Shown: positions 1 through 12,395, counted from the first letter of the stretch. The stretch is DNA of 64,000 nucleotides from Petunia secreta (GCA_029990175.1 JARKIP010000211.1:434001-498000), one strand, 5' to 3'. Notes: a model not told the origin generated them from the letters alone. Numbers and translations are program-made.

Positions 1-163
1 TTGTGGTTTAAAATTAAAGATATGTGTAATGTGGGCCAGAGTCTTTAAATCCTATGGTCCAAAACAAATCTTAGATTTAAAGAGTTGCCATAAAAGGAAA
101 GAGGCACTCATTTTGGGACAAACAAAAAAGGAAAAGTAGAAATTCATTTTGGAACGGAGGGAG
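1..163. mobile_element. Stowaway-type MITE, right part only
   Basis: The right end reads GGAACGGAGGGAG followed by TA, the usual Stowaway terminus and dinucleotide target duplication. The stretch before it (about 100-160) closely resembles the same region of the complete copies at 2367-2593 and 20155-20432. The left end lies outside the window. Non-coding. Confidence 0.7.
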
Positions 164-165
164 TA

Positions 166-2244
166 TATATTTTGTGGAATATTTTGAGAAATGAGAGCAT
201 CGAAAATCAAAAAATAGTTTGATTACTTTTTCAAGTTTTTAATAAAACATTCTACCGCCATTTACAAAACTTCAATTTTTTTTAAAGAAAAATATATGTA
301 AAAAGACAACTTTAATATTTAAGTACAATTTTTCTAACTTAATTTCAAAAGCTTATTTCTTAGAATGTTTTTTCGTATCTATGGCCAAACGCCTACTAAG
401 GAAAAACGAGCATGCTAATTGGAAAAAATAGAGTAGGCAAAACAAAGGCCATTTGTGGATATGGGCACAAATGGACCGATTATATGAACAAACATGGCTT
501 TTTTTTTAACTGAAATATGACACCATAAGCAATGATTTGCCTTTTTGCCAGCCTTAATAGGGTTTTTCGAAAATTTCCCCGTTAAGTTTAATGAAAAAAT
601 TTTGGACGGAAATACTTCTGTCAATTTCTTGACACGGAGCCAAGACTTGCCTTTTGACTCCTCTCTATTTTCAAATACTTGCCCCGGAAGTGTGTTAAAA
701 GGCAATATTTGTCCCTTCAAATCTCTTCATGCATTTTCCTCATATAACTTGAGGTGTTCGCAAGACAACACTTGCCCTTGACCTCTTCCCTAAAAACAAA
801 CACTTGTAAATTTGTGCCTTGAAGTCTTGGTCTCGTGCCAATATAAGGGTATTTTGTTAAAAGATTGTTAAATAGGGTCAAACTTGCAAAACAACTCCTT
901 ATGAAGGACACCCAGTGAAAATTTTTGAACAAACAGTTAACCAACTTCTGTGGACGCCTTATATGGATTATTAATTAAAATAAGACATTTCTTGTGCTCT
1001 GCCACAAATTTAGCCTCCATTATTTTTTTTATTTTTAGCCAATTAGGAAAAGCTTTTAGCGATCGCTAGGAGTTTCCTCCCGGTGACTTTAGGCAATTAC
1101 TAGAATTTTTTTTTGATGAGGCAAAAAATGTAAGGGTTTTCTTACATGACTAAAGTTGTACCAGCAGCACCAAATCTGTCTATTTTTCACAAAAACTTGG
1201 TATGTGAAGTACGGACCTCATTGCACTATGCATTTTGTTTAAGAAAAAAAAGAGAAATTTACACTGCATGAACAATGGCTAGACAACTTAAATAAATATA
1301 TTCACTATTTTGTATATTTCAAACATATTTCATGTATATTACGTGCATAACAAGTGTATATTCTATACATACAGATTATGATGACTATTTTTGTAAAGTA
1401 ATTCTATATTATAGAGGGAGGGAAGGGAAATGATAGAGAAGACTATAAGGTTGTGAATCAAACCCTCATAATTAAAATGTAATTCATACAGAATCGACTG
1501 GCTAAGTCCTAATTGTACTACTAATTTGCTTTAAAAGCTTTAAAAAAAGTTAATTTTAATGTCGATTGAAATGAAAACTATGCACACACAACAATGTACA
1601 GAACGTCGTTCATATATTCTTTAATTTATTGGTAAAAAAGAAAAGGAAAAAAACTGCTAAAAACTTCAAGAGCCCCGGTCGGGTACCTCGAGCTAAATTT
1701 AAAAAAAAAAAAACTTTTCAAACAAAATATATAAGAGTTTTTAGCATCTTGCAATATTTTAGTTGTTTTGAAAGAATTCAAAATTACTTGTTCAAGATAT
1801 TCTTTAATGTGCTGAAAAAAAAAAAAAAGGAAAAATCAACTGCTAAGATTTTACAAAGCTTTATAGTTACAAATCTATCTTAAACTAATTTTTATCCTCG
1901 AATATGTGGATCGCTCGAATTGGTAGATTAGTTGATGCGTGTGTATACCGTAATAAGTTTACATTATGTCAGGTGGTTAAACCAATTTTAATTTGCAAAA
2001 TCTTATCCATAACATATATATTTGAATGTCAAAGGATATATAGTTCCTTATAGTAACAAATTAAACTTTCATAATATCATGTATCTCGAATTTCAAAAAT
2101 CTAATCATAAGGATCTTATTTTGACACATTATGTAGCTATTTTACAAGCTATAAAAGGACATAATAGGTTACCTTGATTATCCAGGGACAAGGGGAAAAG
2201 AAAACTACAAAACTCGTTAGTTAACTTTATTTTTAAAGAAAAGA
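166..2244. other. AT-rich intergenic DNA, no gene recognised
   Basis: No reading frame here resembles a known protein and all are short. Homopolymer A/T runs are frequent (for example near 1700 and 1815). The stretch at about 380-400 (GGCCAAACGCC) resembles a decayed terminus of the TIR element family at 3200-3568, but no partner end was found. The block 470-860 looks like old interspersed repeat DNA but I cannot name it. Confidence 0.5.
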
Positions 2245-2758
2245 ATGACAAAGTTTTTTACTTACGTGCTTCTTGTTGCTGCACTCTTTCTTGGTACTCA
2301 AGAACACACACTTTTCTTTCCTTTTTCTTTTTTCTTGTATTTTGAAATTCAAACATGCTGCTATTACTCCCTCCGTTCCACTTTAGATGAATCCATTTGA
2401 CTTTGCACGGAGTTTAATAAAGAGAGAAGACTTTTGAAATTTGTGGTCTAAAATAAGTTATAGATATTTGTGTGGCTACAAATCATCTAGGGATGAGTAA
2501 AAGTGAATATTTCTTTCTAAATTTAGAAAGAGGTCATTCTTTTTGAAACAAACTAAAAAGGAAATAGGTTCATCCTTTTTGAAACGGAGGGAGTATCACA
2601 TATGTTTCTTTATAATATAATTGATAAAGGTTTCTTTTGAAATGTGAAATCTTATTTCTTAACTCTTCTATTTTGCAGTTGGAACTATGATCCCATCAGT
2701 AAAAGCAGCAAACACATGCTACCAAATACATCAAGAAATTTTGTGCGAACAAGACAAG
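2245..2758 (+). CDS. candidate small secreted peptide gene, exons 1-2, incomplete
   Basis: Exon 1 (2245-2293) starts with ATG and encodes a hydrophobic signal-peptide-like start (MTKFFTYVLLVAALFL). It stops at a GT donor in phase 1. Exon 2 (2679-2758) follows a good acceptor (TTTTGCAG) and continues in frame through VKAANTCYQIHQEILCEQDK, with a likely cleavage site after VKA and two cysteines. A further donor (AAG|GTTGAG) follows. No third exon could be fixed, so the gene is incomplete or broken. A MITE lies inside the intron. A decayed second copy of exon 2 lies at 7807. The layout resembles plant defensin-like or SCR-like secreted peptides, but the cysteine pattern is too short to assign a family. 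Confidence 0.35.
2367..2593. mobile_element. Stowaway-type MITE, complete
   Basis: The ends are CTCCCTCCGTTCCA and its inverse (AAACGGAGGGAG), flanked on both sides by TA. It is 227 bp long, non-coding, and lies in the intron of the small-peptide candidate at 2245-2758. It belongs to the same family as the copies at 1-163 and 20155-20432. Confidence 0.85.
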
Positions 2759-3199
2759 GTTGAGCCAATTATCCTTGCTAGTCACACCCTCTATATTTTT
2801 AAATTTTCTCTAATTAATAATTTCTCTATTGAATTTTGGTCATCTATTGTCCTGCTATGACAATCTCAATATAATAATGTATTAATCGTGGTCCAAGAGT
2901 CTCAGTAATACAAAAATATTTCTTATTTATATTTTCATGTTTATTTTCTCTTTCTCCTACATCAAGGGTGATTGATTAAATTCGAAGATTGAGATTACAA
3001 TTCTTACTACTCTATAATATATGTCGTCCCCAATTGTTTCTCTTTTACTTTAGACAACAGTCAAAGGGAAAACAAAAAATGGTATTAGAATATCAATATT
3101 AGTTTGTCAGTTTTTAACATTACTGTAAAAACCCAATAACATTCCAGCTAAATTTATGAAATAAGACAATCTATACATTATAGGAGTAATGGATCTTAG

Positions 3200-3568
3200 A
3201 GCCTGTTTGGCAAAGCTGTCAAAATCAGCTTATTTTGAGAAGTACTTTTTATAAAAGTGCTCTGCGAGTCAAGTAATTTGTGTTTGGCCAAATTTTAAAT
3301 AAATTACAAAATTAAGAAAATAGATATTAACTTGATCAAATATAAAAATTCGATATAGGTAATCTTGTCCCAAATAATCTAAAGCACTTAATTTTTCAAG
3401 AAGCTACTTTTTTCATCTTCTTCCTCACAGCAGAACAGCAGCTTCTGCTGCCATTCAAAAGCACTTATTTTTTCTTAGAAGCTTGGTCAAACACCCTAAA
3501 ATTTTAAAATAAGTACTTTTGAACAAAATAAGCACTTTTTGCTCCCCAGAAGCTTGGCCAAACAGGCT
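3200..3568. mobile_element. MITE with AGCCTGTTTGGC termini
   Basis: The left end AGCCTGTTTGGC and right end GGCCAAACAGGCT are inverted copies. The inverted similarity continues inward (AAGCT, then AAGTGCTTATTTT-like stretches), giving a fold-back structure of about 370 bp. No clean target duplication is visible, so the superfamily (hAT or other) is not settled. Non-coding. Confidence 0.65.
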
Positions 3569-3925
3569 TTTAATTGCAATGGATGATATCCAAAAATTGA
3601 AAAATCAGCTAGAAGATTTTCAACTTCTATATATTCGATTCTGATCAATTCAATGCCAACAAGAAAATAGAATAATAAATTAATTAAATAGAAATAAAAT
3701 TCCGCTGCTTCATTTGCCTTATCTTCTACTGGGAGGGGAGATAATCCTCTGCATCCGTAGTCCTGGTTCAATTTTAGAGCTTACCCAATTTTGCTGCAAG
3801 ATATAGATCAATAGAAAGAATGATATTAGAAAAAACAGATCTCAATATTGTTTAAAGTCGACTTGTCGAAAGTAGGACATTTTTTCCTTTTCAAACATTA
3901 ACTATTTTTACAAATTAGACGTTTG

Positions 3926-4189
3926 TTACAAATTGAAAATGCTTAAGGGACAACTTCTTAAGAGATGGGTAAAAACACTATGTTTTAGTTTCAGCACACT
4001 ACACTCGACGTCACATTTAATCTTACAATAAGTGTAGTCATGGCCTTCATTACCACATGCCTTTGTACATTCATCTAAACATTGCTTGTAAAAGTCGTCA
4101 GCATCAGGCATGGGAACATGCACAGATGACAACACAACCATGCACATTAGAAACACTGTAATAAGCTTCTTTGCTTCAATTTTTTTCAC
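3926..4189 (-). CDS. Ole e 6-like cysteine-rich secreted protein, start codon altered
   Basis: The protein has a hydrophobic leader (about residues 9-25), then the pattern C-x3-C-x3-C-x9-C-x3-C-x3-C (from QCLDECTKAC to CKIKCDVEC). This is the arrangement of the Ole e 6 pollen-allergen family of about 50-residue secreted helical-hairpin peptides, whose function is unknown. The frame opens right after a stop with GTG where an ATG is expected. The first ATG in frame is at 4145-4147, residue 15, and would leave a short but still hydrophobic leader. The tail after the last motif cysteine (LLRSCPLSIFNL) adds a seventh cysteine. It is either a gene using the internal ATG or a recent start-loss pseudogene. 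No intron is needed. Confidence 0.65.
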   Translation of the reverse strand: MKKIEAKKLITVFLMCMVVLSSVHVPMPDADDFYKQCLDECTKACGNEGHDYTYCKIKCDVECSVLKLKHSVFTHLLRSCPLSIFNL

Positions 4190-4644
4190 TTAATTAGAGT
4201 TTTTTCTTTTATTTTTTGCTTTTGACTCCTTTATTTTCCAGAGTTTATTTGCTTTGCTTCATTCCCCTGAACGATTTGTTGAAGGACATGAGTTTTTATA
4301 TTTATTTGGGCTTCCAACAATTCACATTGGAGGATATCTTAAAGTAAGGAAAAGTTCATGGACTTAATTCCTGCAAACAAAAAGTTATAAGACTTGTGTT
4401 CAAGAAATTGGGGAAAGCAAGTGTACATATTCTTGGTCAATATTTAAGAAAAATTCTGTAATAACCCGATATTTTACAAGTATTATTTTTCTTTGTTACT
4501 CGGTTAGTTTCAGTACATTTATTTTAATTATTATTAAAAAAATAATTATTTATATAAATTATGAGTTGGAAGAAGGAGTTAGAGATATAATTAGGAGTAA
4601 TTGTTGGACTAATTATACATTAACCTTATTAGTTGGTATGTAAG

Positions 4645-4646
<2 letters not shown>

Positions 4647-4684
<38 letters not shown>
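4647..4684. repeat. (TA)n microsatellite
   Basis: Uninterrupted TA dinucleotides inside the LTR unit 4457-7801. Confidence 0.95.
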
Positions 4685-4687
<3 letters not shown>

Positions 4688-5103
4688 AATTGGGGTACTC
4701 CCGTTCTATAGCTGCCTAAGCATAATAAAAAAAAGAAAAAACAATACTTAGGTTTTGAGAAGAGAAACTTGTTGGAGAACCATATTTTCGGCTAAGGCTG
4801 AGGTGGCTTCAAGACTCTGCTAAAAACATCAGGTAAATTGATTACAATGTTTACAATATTGAAGTTGGTTTAATGGAAGTAGGCATAGTAAGTTTAGTAA
4901 CTATGAGTGGAAGGTCACGATAATAATTATGTATTGATAGGTTTTCATGACGTGCAACTATTGGAGAATAAAATAATAGAAGCAATTATGAGATCATGAT
5001 AATTGTTTTGAGGATATAGTGATGGAAATTAAGATTAGCATCAGAACACTGGTTGTGACATTATGGTTTGAAACTGAGTCATTGCTACTTTGCTTCGCAA
5101 ATT

Positions 5104-6880
5104 CTCTTGTTGTGCCGATTAGTTTCTTATACAGTTCATAGCCCGTTATTTATTTTAAGACTAGAACAGTGACGTATTCAGTTAATCAGGGGTGGGGTCG
5201 GGTGTTTCACGCCTTAGTATTAGTAATATGCAATTAGGAATTTGAACAAATAGCCACGATTATTATGTATCCGTTTTTTAGACCGAGACCGTTTGGAGGA
5301 GATTCGGCAAGAAAAATGAATTTTTGAGTAGTGGTTTGCTTCTTCTGACAGAGGTAGGTGGTTCTATCCCTTTGTTTGGTGGAATTTTTCCATACGGGAC
5401 ATTGTACATACGTTCGTTCCTTGTATGTGATATCTATGCAAGTTATGAATGTTAACAAATATATATATATTACCAACTCAAAGAGTCAAATTCACAATTG
5501 CTCAAGGAATTAAGTCTATTCGTACAAAGTAGTGTATAAGTCCAGCATGTATAAGTAATTGGGCTTTAGAATTTGCAAGGACGGCCTAAGCCATATGCCT
5601 AATCGCACATTTATCCTCAAATTAATAAACATTTAGTTAAACAGACTCGTTTTGTAAGAAATAGTCTGGATCTTTTTATATGTACAATTTCCAAGTATCT
5701 ATTTATAATTTGCAGTAGTAACTAGCTTTGCAAAAGTGTCCAACTTTACGAAAATAGCCAGTTTTGGCAAAAACAGTTTGGAATTGCTTAGAAAAATAGA
5801 TTGAGGTTATTTTTGAAATAAAATGTTAGCCATTTAGGGTCGATGTGACTCGTCATTAATTATTGAGCCCTAACCTTAATGGATATTTAATTTAAGAGGT
5901 CAGTTTTGAAATATATAAATAGGTAGGCTGTTTTTAAAAATAGGTTCTGAGTAAGGCAGGTAAATGAAAATAAGGGCTGCCACATATAAATATACATAGA
6001 AGCATGAAAATACACGGAGTGTTAAGTGATATATATTAAAAAAATATTTATAAGAGTTGTATAACTGACCCCTAAGGCTTATACCCCCCTATACACTATT
6101 AGATTAGTGTATAAAAGGTTTAAAATCATCTTTTTACACATAAGGCCCGATTTGAAAAAAATTCTGGGCATGGATTAGAAACTTAAAGAAGGGTAAACTT
6201 GATTTTTAGAAACGGTCACAGAGTAGGCAGTTTTGGCACATATGGCCCTTGTCCAAAGAAAATCATGCTTCAAAAATAGTTTAAGTACGAAAAACTGTTC
6301 TGTGTTTATTTTAGTCGACTAAGAATTACGCTGATCATTAAAATCGCCAAATTACATGTGGATATCAGCATCGTTAAAACTATTAGACATTAAAAGCTAA
6401 GTATTTTAATGCAATGACCTTTATTTTACTATATGATGCAGCCAAATAAAGGAAAGGGATAAGGAAAGGTCCATGGGTTGCCATTTACACAACCTAGTAG
6501 CTGTGTACCCTGTTTTAAACGAATACAAACAGGGTTCCTAATAAATATGTATAAATCCTCTTGTTGTGCCGATTAGTTTCTTATACAGTTCATAGCCCGT
6601 TAATTATTTTAAGACTAGAACAGTGACGTATTCAGTTAATCAGGGGTGGGGTCTGGTGTTTCACGCCTTAGTATTAGTAATATGCAATTAGGAATTTGAA
6701 CAAATAGCCTCGATTATTATGTATCCGTTTTTTTAGACCGAGACCGTTTGGAGAAGATTCGGCAAGAAAAAAGAATTGTTGAGTAGTGGTTTGCTTCTTC
6801 TGACAGAGGTAGGTGGTCCTATCCCTTTGTTTGGTGGAATTTATCCATGCGGGATATTGTACATACGTTCCTTGTATGTG
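5104..6880. repeat. direct duplication of about 325 bp inside the LTR unit
   Basis: The segment 5104-5429 is repeated at 6558-6880 in the same orientation at an offset of about 1454 bp, with few differences (both start CTCTTGTTGTGCCGATTAG). The spacer 5430-6557 is not repeated. This points to a partial tandem duplication or a recombination product between related LTRs. Confidence 0.85.
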
Positions 6881-7806
6881 CACTGCCCTAGGTGTAACTG
6901 TTTACACCTTTTCGTTGTGTATAAATCTTTACTTAGAATATATGTTGTTTTTCTGAATTGTATTTGCTCCTGGTTGTTGCTTAAAGTATTGCGGGTTATA
7001 TGCAAGTTTTCCCTGAAAATTTATGATTAATTTGCTATGTCGGAGTTGGTCCAATTGATAATTTTCAGAGTTGGTCCATTTAATAGTCTCAGAGTTGGTC
7101 CACTATCTATTTTAGAGTTATAACATTGGATAGCCTCGGAGTTAATCCACAATCAAATCTTTTCGGAGTTAGCCCACATATTCTGCTGGATTATGAATTC
7201 AGTTTAATTGTTGGTTCTTGAATGAGATTTATCTATGTTAAACGGTGTGATTGGATGAACTATTTGAATAGCGAATTATAATATGTTTCTTTTTCTCTCT
7301 CCTCTATTTTGTTAATTTATTGCTTAGACTAGTTTCATGTCTATCATAGGAACTAGTCTACTCACCTACTAAGTCCTTTTGACTTACGTTGTTTTCTTTA
7401 TTGTTTTCTTATTATTTGTTCGGGCAGATACGGTTCCGAGCACCAGCGAGCCCCGTGGCTAGAGTTGAAGAATTTCTTATTGATCAGTGGTGAGCCAACC
7501 ATCCTCATTCCGTGGAGGAGCACCTTTCCATTATTTCATTCCTGTCATTTATTGTTTAAGACACTCGAGATATTTTATTAAGTATTTATCTTATAGATGT
7601 TTATGACTTATGGTAGAGGACTAGATCTTTCATTTGCGTTGTGGGATATTTTGCGTATTTCAGTAATAAAAATCACAGCTTGAATTTTATTATATTATTT
7701 ATTTAATATTATTGAGGTTAATTATTAATTTAGCGAGTGGGTTCGCCCGACGGAGTTAGTTCGGGAGCCCTCACGACTATCCAGGATTATGGGTCGTGAC
7801 AAATTC

Positions 7807-8030
7807 TTTACCACCAGTAAAGGCAGCAAACACCCGATACCAAATACACCCAAAAAAAATTGTGTGACCAAGCAAAGGTTGAACCCAAAGTTTGCCATGT
7901 AGCAAACAAAAATTTGGATCATAATATGGTGGTAAAAAAAATGATCAGATTGGCTTTAATGACACCTTTTGTGCTTGATATTATTCTTGCTGCTAGTCAT
8001 TTATTGATAAACTTGAATAAATAATTGTTA
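7807..8030 (+). pseudogene. decayed second copy of the small-peptide exon at 2679-2758
   Basis: The stretch CCAGTAAAGGCAGCAAACAC and what follows match 2690-2770 (CAGTAAAAGCAGCAAACACA and on). In this copy a small indel shifts the frame and one cysteine codon is changed. Similarity returns near 7975-8010 (CTTGCTGCTAGTCA against CTTGCTAGTCA), so about 110 bp differs in length between the copies. The LTR unit 4457-7801 ends immediately upstream. Confidence 0.6.
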
Positions 8031-8933
8031 TCCTATTTTCATACGATAGCCATCTTCATTCCAGGCAATAGAAGTGTCATCCATCTTATATCTTAATGTT
8101 GTTTGTAAGTATATCCTAACAAAATTTAAATATTATGTGAGATAACAAATCGATCAAATCACAAAGAAAATATTAACGTAATAAGATAAAAAGTGATTAC
8201 ATTTGACAAAGAACACTAAGTAGAAGCAAAAGAAGAGATGATTCATCAGTAAACATAAATGCTAGGGATCGACTAGACTAAAGAGTAATGATGTCAATTA
8301 AACAAGTTTAAGCAATTACAGGAGGGAGTAACAATAAGGATAACTCTTAGGATCAACACTTCTGCATCAAGTTGGACACAATTAGATATGAGTAATATTT
8401 TTATTCTATAGGTAATTATCAAGACTCTGTAGTGCTAACCACTGACCATAATAACTCAAACGGATCTATCCCTATGAACTTTAAGTAATCAGTAAATACA
8501 ATAGTAATATCATACATGTTTCCACTTCGAATGAGGAATATATCAAAAATATATTTATTATGTAGAAAACTCCAAGAAAATATTCTAGCTCACTCAGTTG
8601 GCGGATTTTGTATGATTTATTTTGTTTCTTATACTTTTATCATGCGGGAAGATTAAAAAAATTATACTGATGCTCAACTGATCTCAGAATCAGTACCTTT
8701 TGAAAAACTACTAGATCTCTCAAGCCTAAAATAGGGTAAGCTATGTAGTCTGCACTTACAACTATTGTACTCAACCATGTATCCGAAAATATTCTCCCCT
8801 TAATTCATCCGACTAAATCAACTAATTATAGTAAACGTAACAAGCCTTTGCAGGACAAACTTTTTGCCCTCCCACAAGTTCTAAATGTGAAGAAAGGTCA
8901 TTTTACTTAGTTAATGTAATAACCTTCCAAATT
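8031..8933. other. intergenic, nothing recognised
   Basis: AT-rich with no reading frame of note and no clear terminal repeats on either strand. Confidence 0.5.
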
Positions 8934-10740
8934 ATGGTTTGTAGCAGTGTGTTGGAGTTCTGCAAGAATGATCAGACGCTGAGGGTGATGAACAATGCAA
9001 CAAACACAGTAGTCCCTAAGAAGACTCATGCAGAATCAGTATGGGACTACATGCCTATAGCCTATTGCAATACAGTTTACAAGGTGATATCTAAAATGCT
9101 TTGTAGCAGGCTTAAAGGAGTACTCCCAAGTATCATTCTGAGAACCAAAGTGATTTTCTACAGGGGAAGGCAATCATGCAGAATATATTGATATTTTAAG
9201 ATATTGTTAGATTGTATAACATGAAAAACACAATAAGGAACCTATCTTATGCAGGAAGAGACCAAACTGTGAAATATGTATTGTTGCACGTGCAAACCTA
9301 CTAGGCATCAATCTTATTATTACCAAAGTAGGCCATGACAAGTATAGTAACAGTATGCAGAAATTACTTATGGGATTGAAAATCACACACTAATAAGGTG
9401 CCATTTATAGCATAGGACTTGGTGTGTATACCAAAGAATAAAGGAGTACCAGGGGTGACTGATTAGGACATGGCATTAAGAGGCAACACCTAAGTATGTA
9501 TGGAACATAGTAAGTAAGAGTGACAACCTTTACGTAAAATGGATTGACTATATATATTTGAAAGGGGAGGACTCTTGGCCGTACACGCCACCTCAGGATT
9601 CAAGCTGGTACTGGAAAAAATTAAGCAAAATGAGGGATAAGTTTGCAAGTGGATATGTACTAAATAGGTGGCGCACTCCTAATGGCAAGTATACAGTATA
9701 CAACAGCTACAAATGGAGGAGAGGGACAAATGATGTGTCATCTTGGAGAATATAAGTGTGTAAAAAAATGAACATCCCAAAGCACTACTTCATTACATGG
9801 CTGGCAATGCATATGAGATTGCAAACATTAGAAAGAGTTCAGAGGCTGGGGATTTGTCAAGACACATAGTGTCTACTGTTTATGCCAAAAATTTGTCATG
9901 TAGGTTAAATAATTAAATTTATTGAAGGGTTACAAGAAATAAGGTAAAAACGCAGGAAATTAAGTAAAAAAACTGAAAGAAAAGTAATAAACAAGAAAGT
10001 AAATAATTGTATTCATTGAGAATAACCAGATTCGATGTGAATAGCTTGATTCCAAATACAAAAGGAAAGGATTTCCTTATATTCCATAAATATTGAAGAG
10101 CAAAGAAGAATTCTTATAATCTTCCTTTTATATTGAAGATAGAGAAGTAGGATTCTTGTAGAATTCCAAGATGCGAATTACAATAAGGAGACATGAGTAT
10201 TTATAGGCTAAACTTTACCCAAATTTTAACCTTAATAGAATTCTATTTGTGAGGCCTTTGGCCCATTAAAAAGTAAGTTAGGATTCCTATCCTACACAGG
10301 AGAAGGATTAGGGGCTGGGAATTTTGCCAACATATCTACTGTGTGGAGGAAGTTGTGAAACTATAGAACATCTATATTATGAATGTGAGTTTTATTAGAG
10401 GTACCTCAAATAATTGCTTGAATGGATGGGGTTGGGGATAAGAAGGTATAATATACAAGGTATATGGCGACGAGTAGAGAGAATGGTAAAGAGGAAGGTC
10501 AGGAAAAGCTTTGTCATAGCAGTCTTCGAAGCACTGCTATAGCACATTTGGTGGGCATGAAAATGAAGCAATTTGGAATCACAGGGTCCAACGTCCGCAG
10601 TTTGTGTGTATGACGGTAAAAAAAAAGAATGTAAACACAGGACAAAGATATCTTGAGCAAGGAAACATAAGAGAGTGGAAAGGGAGTGGATAGAAAAATT
10701 GTATAGGCAGAAAGGTTTGACAGATAGCAAGTTATGTTTT
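8934..10740 (+). pseudogene. LINE (L1-type) retrotransposon remnant
   Basis: At 8934-9190 a frame carries the plant LINE reverse-transcriptase signature: VVPKKTHAESVWDYMPIAYC, followed by NTVYKVISKMLCSRLKGVLP. At 9558-9755 and on to about 9870, in other frames, comes the zf-RVT region (SSWYWKKLSKMRDKFASG, then GKYTVYNSYKWRRG, then PKHYFITWLAMHMRLQTLERV). At 10345-10400 a CGGSCETIEHLYYECEFY-like piece with the usual cysteine/histidine residues appears. Order and strand are those of a LINE ORF2 C-terminal half. Frames change repeatedly and the catalytic RT core is missing, so it is dead. About 430 bp (9880-10315) of unrelated sequence interrupts it. Confidence 0.8.
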
Positions 10741-12085
10741 TGATAGTCTATAATGATAGGATGATACTGGTTGAGCTTCTGGAAAAGCTGCTTTGTAAAG
10801 GTAGATGGTGGTCAGCAGTAAAATAAGTTATGTTAACAAAATTAAAAAGGAAGTTCTAATATGTGTATCTGTTGTACGTAGAACTGGTGAAAATATGTGT
10901 AAATTTGTATATCCCTTTTGGTTGAAGCTTGAGAATATGTGTTAACTCTCATGAAATTTAAAATAAACGAGTAAGAGTGAAGAGGCAGAGAACATGAAGA
11001 TGTATAGACGCACCGTATGAGCTGGTGAAAAGATACCAAGAAAGAGGAGAAGAATAGCGTCGAAAGACCTCTCAAGTCTGAAATGAAGTAGAGGGTTCTC
11101 CCCATTTTTTTTCCTTTTTATTTGTATTCATATGTGTGATTAGGACTAATCGAGGACCAAATTAGTATTTTTAAAACTTTGTGGGCTGCAATGAAAAGTA
11201 ACAAAATTTTTAAATCTCTTGCGATCAAAACCGAAACCCCCTCAACCGTCTCGCTCCACTCAACATCCAAACCATCACTTTATTACACTACTTACACAAA
11301 TTTAAATGCATCTCAACACTCAACTTCTCTCAACTACTCCATCGCTCCTCATTTTTCTATCAAAATTCAAGCAAATCCGACCACCAAAATTCCAACAACG
11401 AAATACATTTGCAGTGCATTGACCATAAAAAGGTGTATATATATATTTTTTTTGTTTTTAGATTGTATTGTAATTAAAACCTAGGATAGTTTTGATTTCT
11501 TCGTTATCTGTGAGTAATATTCTTATTGAGTGTATATTTTTGAACAAAATGTGTATTATTTTGTAATAATGAAATAATATTAAATTTTTAAATGTGGAAA
11601 GAAGTTCTGAACTACCAAAAGGGCTTTTCGTTGCTTAAGAATTTTTTTTAGGGGTTTTATGGTTCTTGCTTTTCCTGGTCAAATTTTGACGAGTTTTGGG
11701 TTGTTGTGATCCTACAGTGCTTAATTTGTTTTCAATGAGAAGTGATTTGTATTTACATGTCGTTTTATGTTCTGAACTTCCTAAAAGTGTTCCAAGACGT
11801 CTCATATGAAATTACAAACATCTCTGTAGACGTTCCTTCTTTTGCAAATTATGTGTTGTTTTGTAGAAAGATGGTAAACTTGCAAAAGAGAAAACCAACT
11901 CAGAAGAAAGAGAAACTTGAGCAGTAGAAGTCTACAAAGAAAGGGAAATTCTAAAAGGATGACTTCTAGTAATACTCCTAGTTCGAAACTTATCCCTTCA
12001 ATTTCTCTTCCAAATGCTTAAACCGAAGAGAATATTGTCGTAACAGCATGATACTGACCTTGAAGCATCTCCTTAACAAGAGGAA
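10741..12085. other. AT-rich intergenic DNA, no gene recognised
   Basis: Frames at 10842-11105 and 11179-11484 are low-complexity and show no family motif. From 11742 a short lysine-rich frame runs towards the block at 12086. Confidence 0.4.
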
Positions 12086-12395
12086 ATGATTGAAAGTCAA
12101 AGCCCATCAGCCAGTTATGATTTAAGCAGAGACGGGGAGGGTTTAGAGAGGTCTGGAGATGAGGGTCCTGTTAGCATTGAAAGAAGAGAGGTAGAGAATG
12201 ATTCAGATGATGTCGTTCTTAATGAACTTCTAAAAATAAACTTCTTGAGGGCTGGAGAGGTTACGTCTAAATTAAATGAAGTTGATGATTGTGAGAAGGA
12301 GTCTAGAGAAAGTAATGTGAAGCAGGCGAAGAAGTTGATGATCGTGAGAAGGATTCTAAAGAAAAAGAAGTTGAAGCAGGTGAAGAAGTTGAAAA
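12086..12395 (+). other. glutamate/lysine-rich repetitive block, unrecognised
   Basis: The DNA is built of imperfect repeats around GAAGTTGATGATCGTGAGAA and GAAGTTGAAGCAGGTGAAG. On the plus strand these read as charged (EVDDREKDSKEKEVEAGEEV-like) repeats in one frame and lysine-rich repeats in another. It ends where the minus-strand gag homology begins. Charged repeats of this kind occur in proteins of large DNA transposons, but nothing here allows an assignment. Confidence 0.3.

Larger units (their letters stand above)
4457..7801. mobile_element. Ty3-type LTR unit, probable rearranged solo LTR
   Basis: It begins TGTAATAACCCGAT, ends GGGTCGTGACA, and is flanked by the direct repeat AATTC (4452-4456 and 7802-7806), a standard 5-bp target duplication. 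Such ends are typical of large Ty3-type (Tekay/Del-like) LTRs in Solanaceae, a family call made from memory. No gag or pol frame is present inside. A segment of about 325 bp occurs twice (5104-5429 and 6558-6880), and 5430-6557 separates the copies, so the unit is a rearranged solo LTR or a heavily deleted element. The insertion lies next to the decayed peptide exon at 7807. Confidence 0.7.

Noticed and set aside
545..944. Short overlapping frames at the window start
   Set aside because: Low similarity to anything known, frames on both strands, and repeat-like surroundings.
11179..11484. 101-codon Ser/Thr-rich frame on the plus strand
   Set aside because: Low complexity, no signal peptide or motif, and no splice or promoter context.
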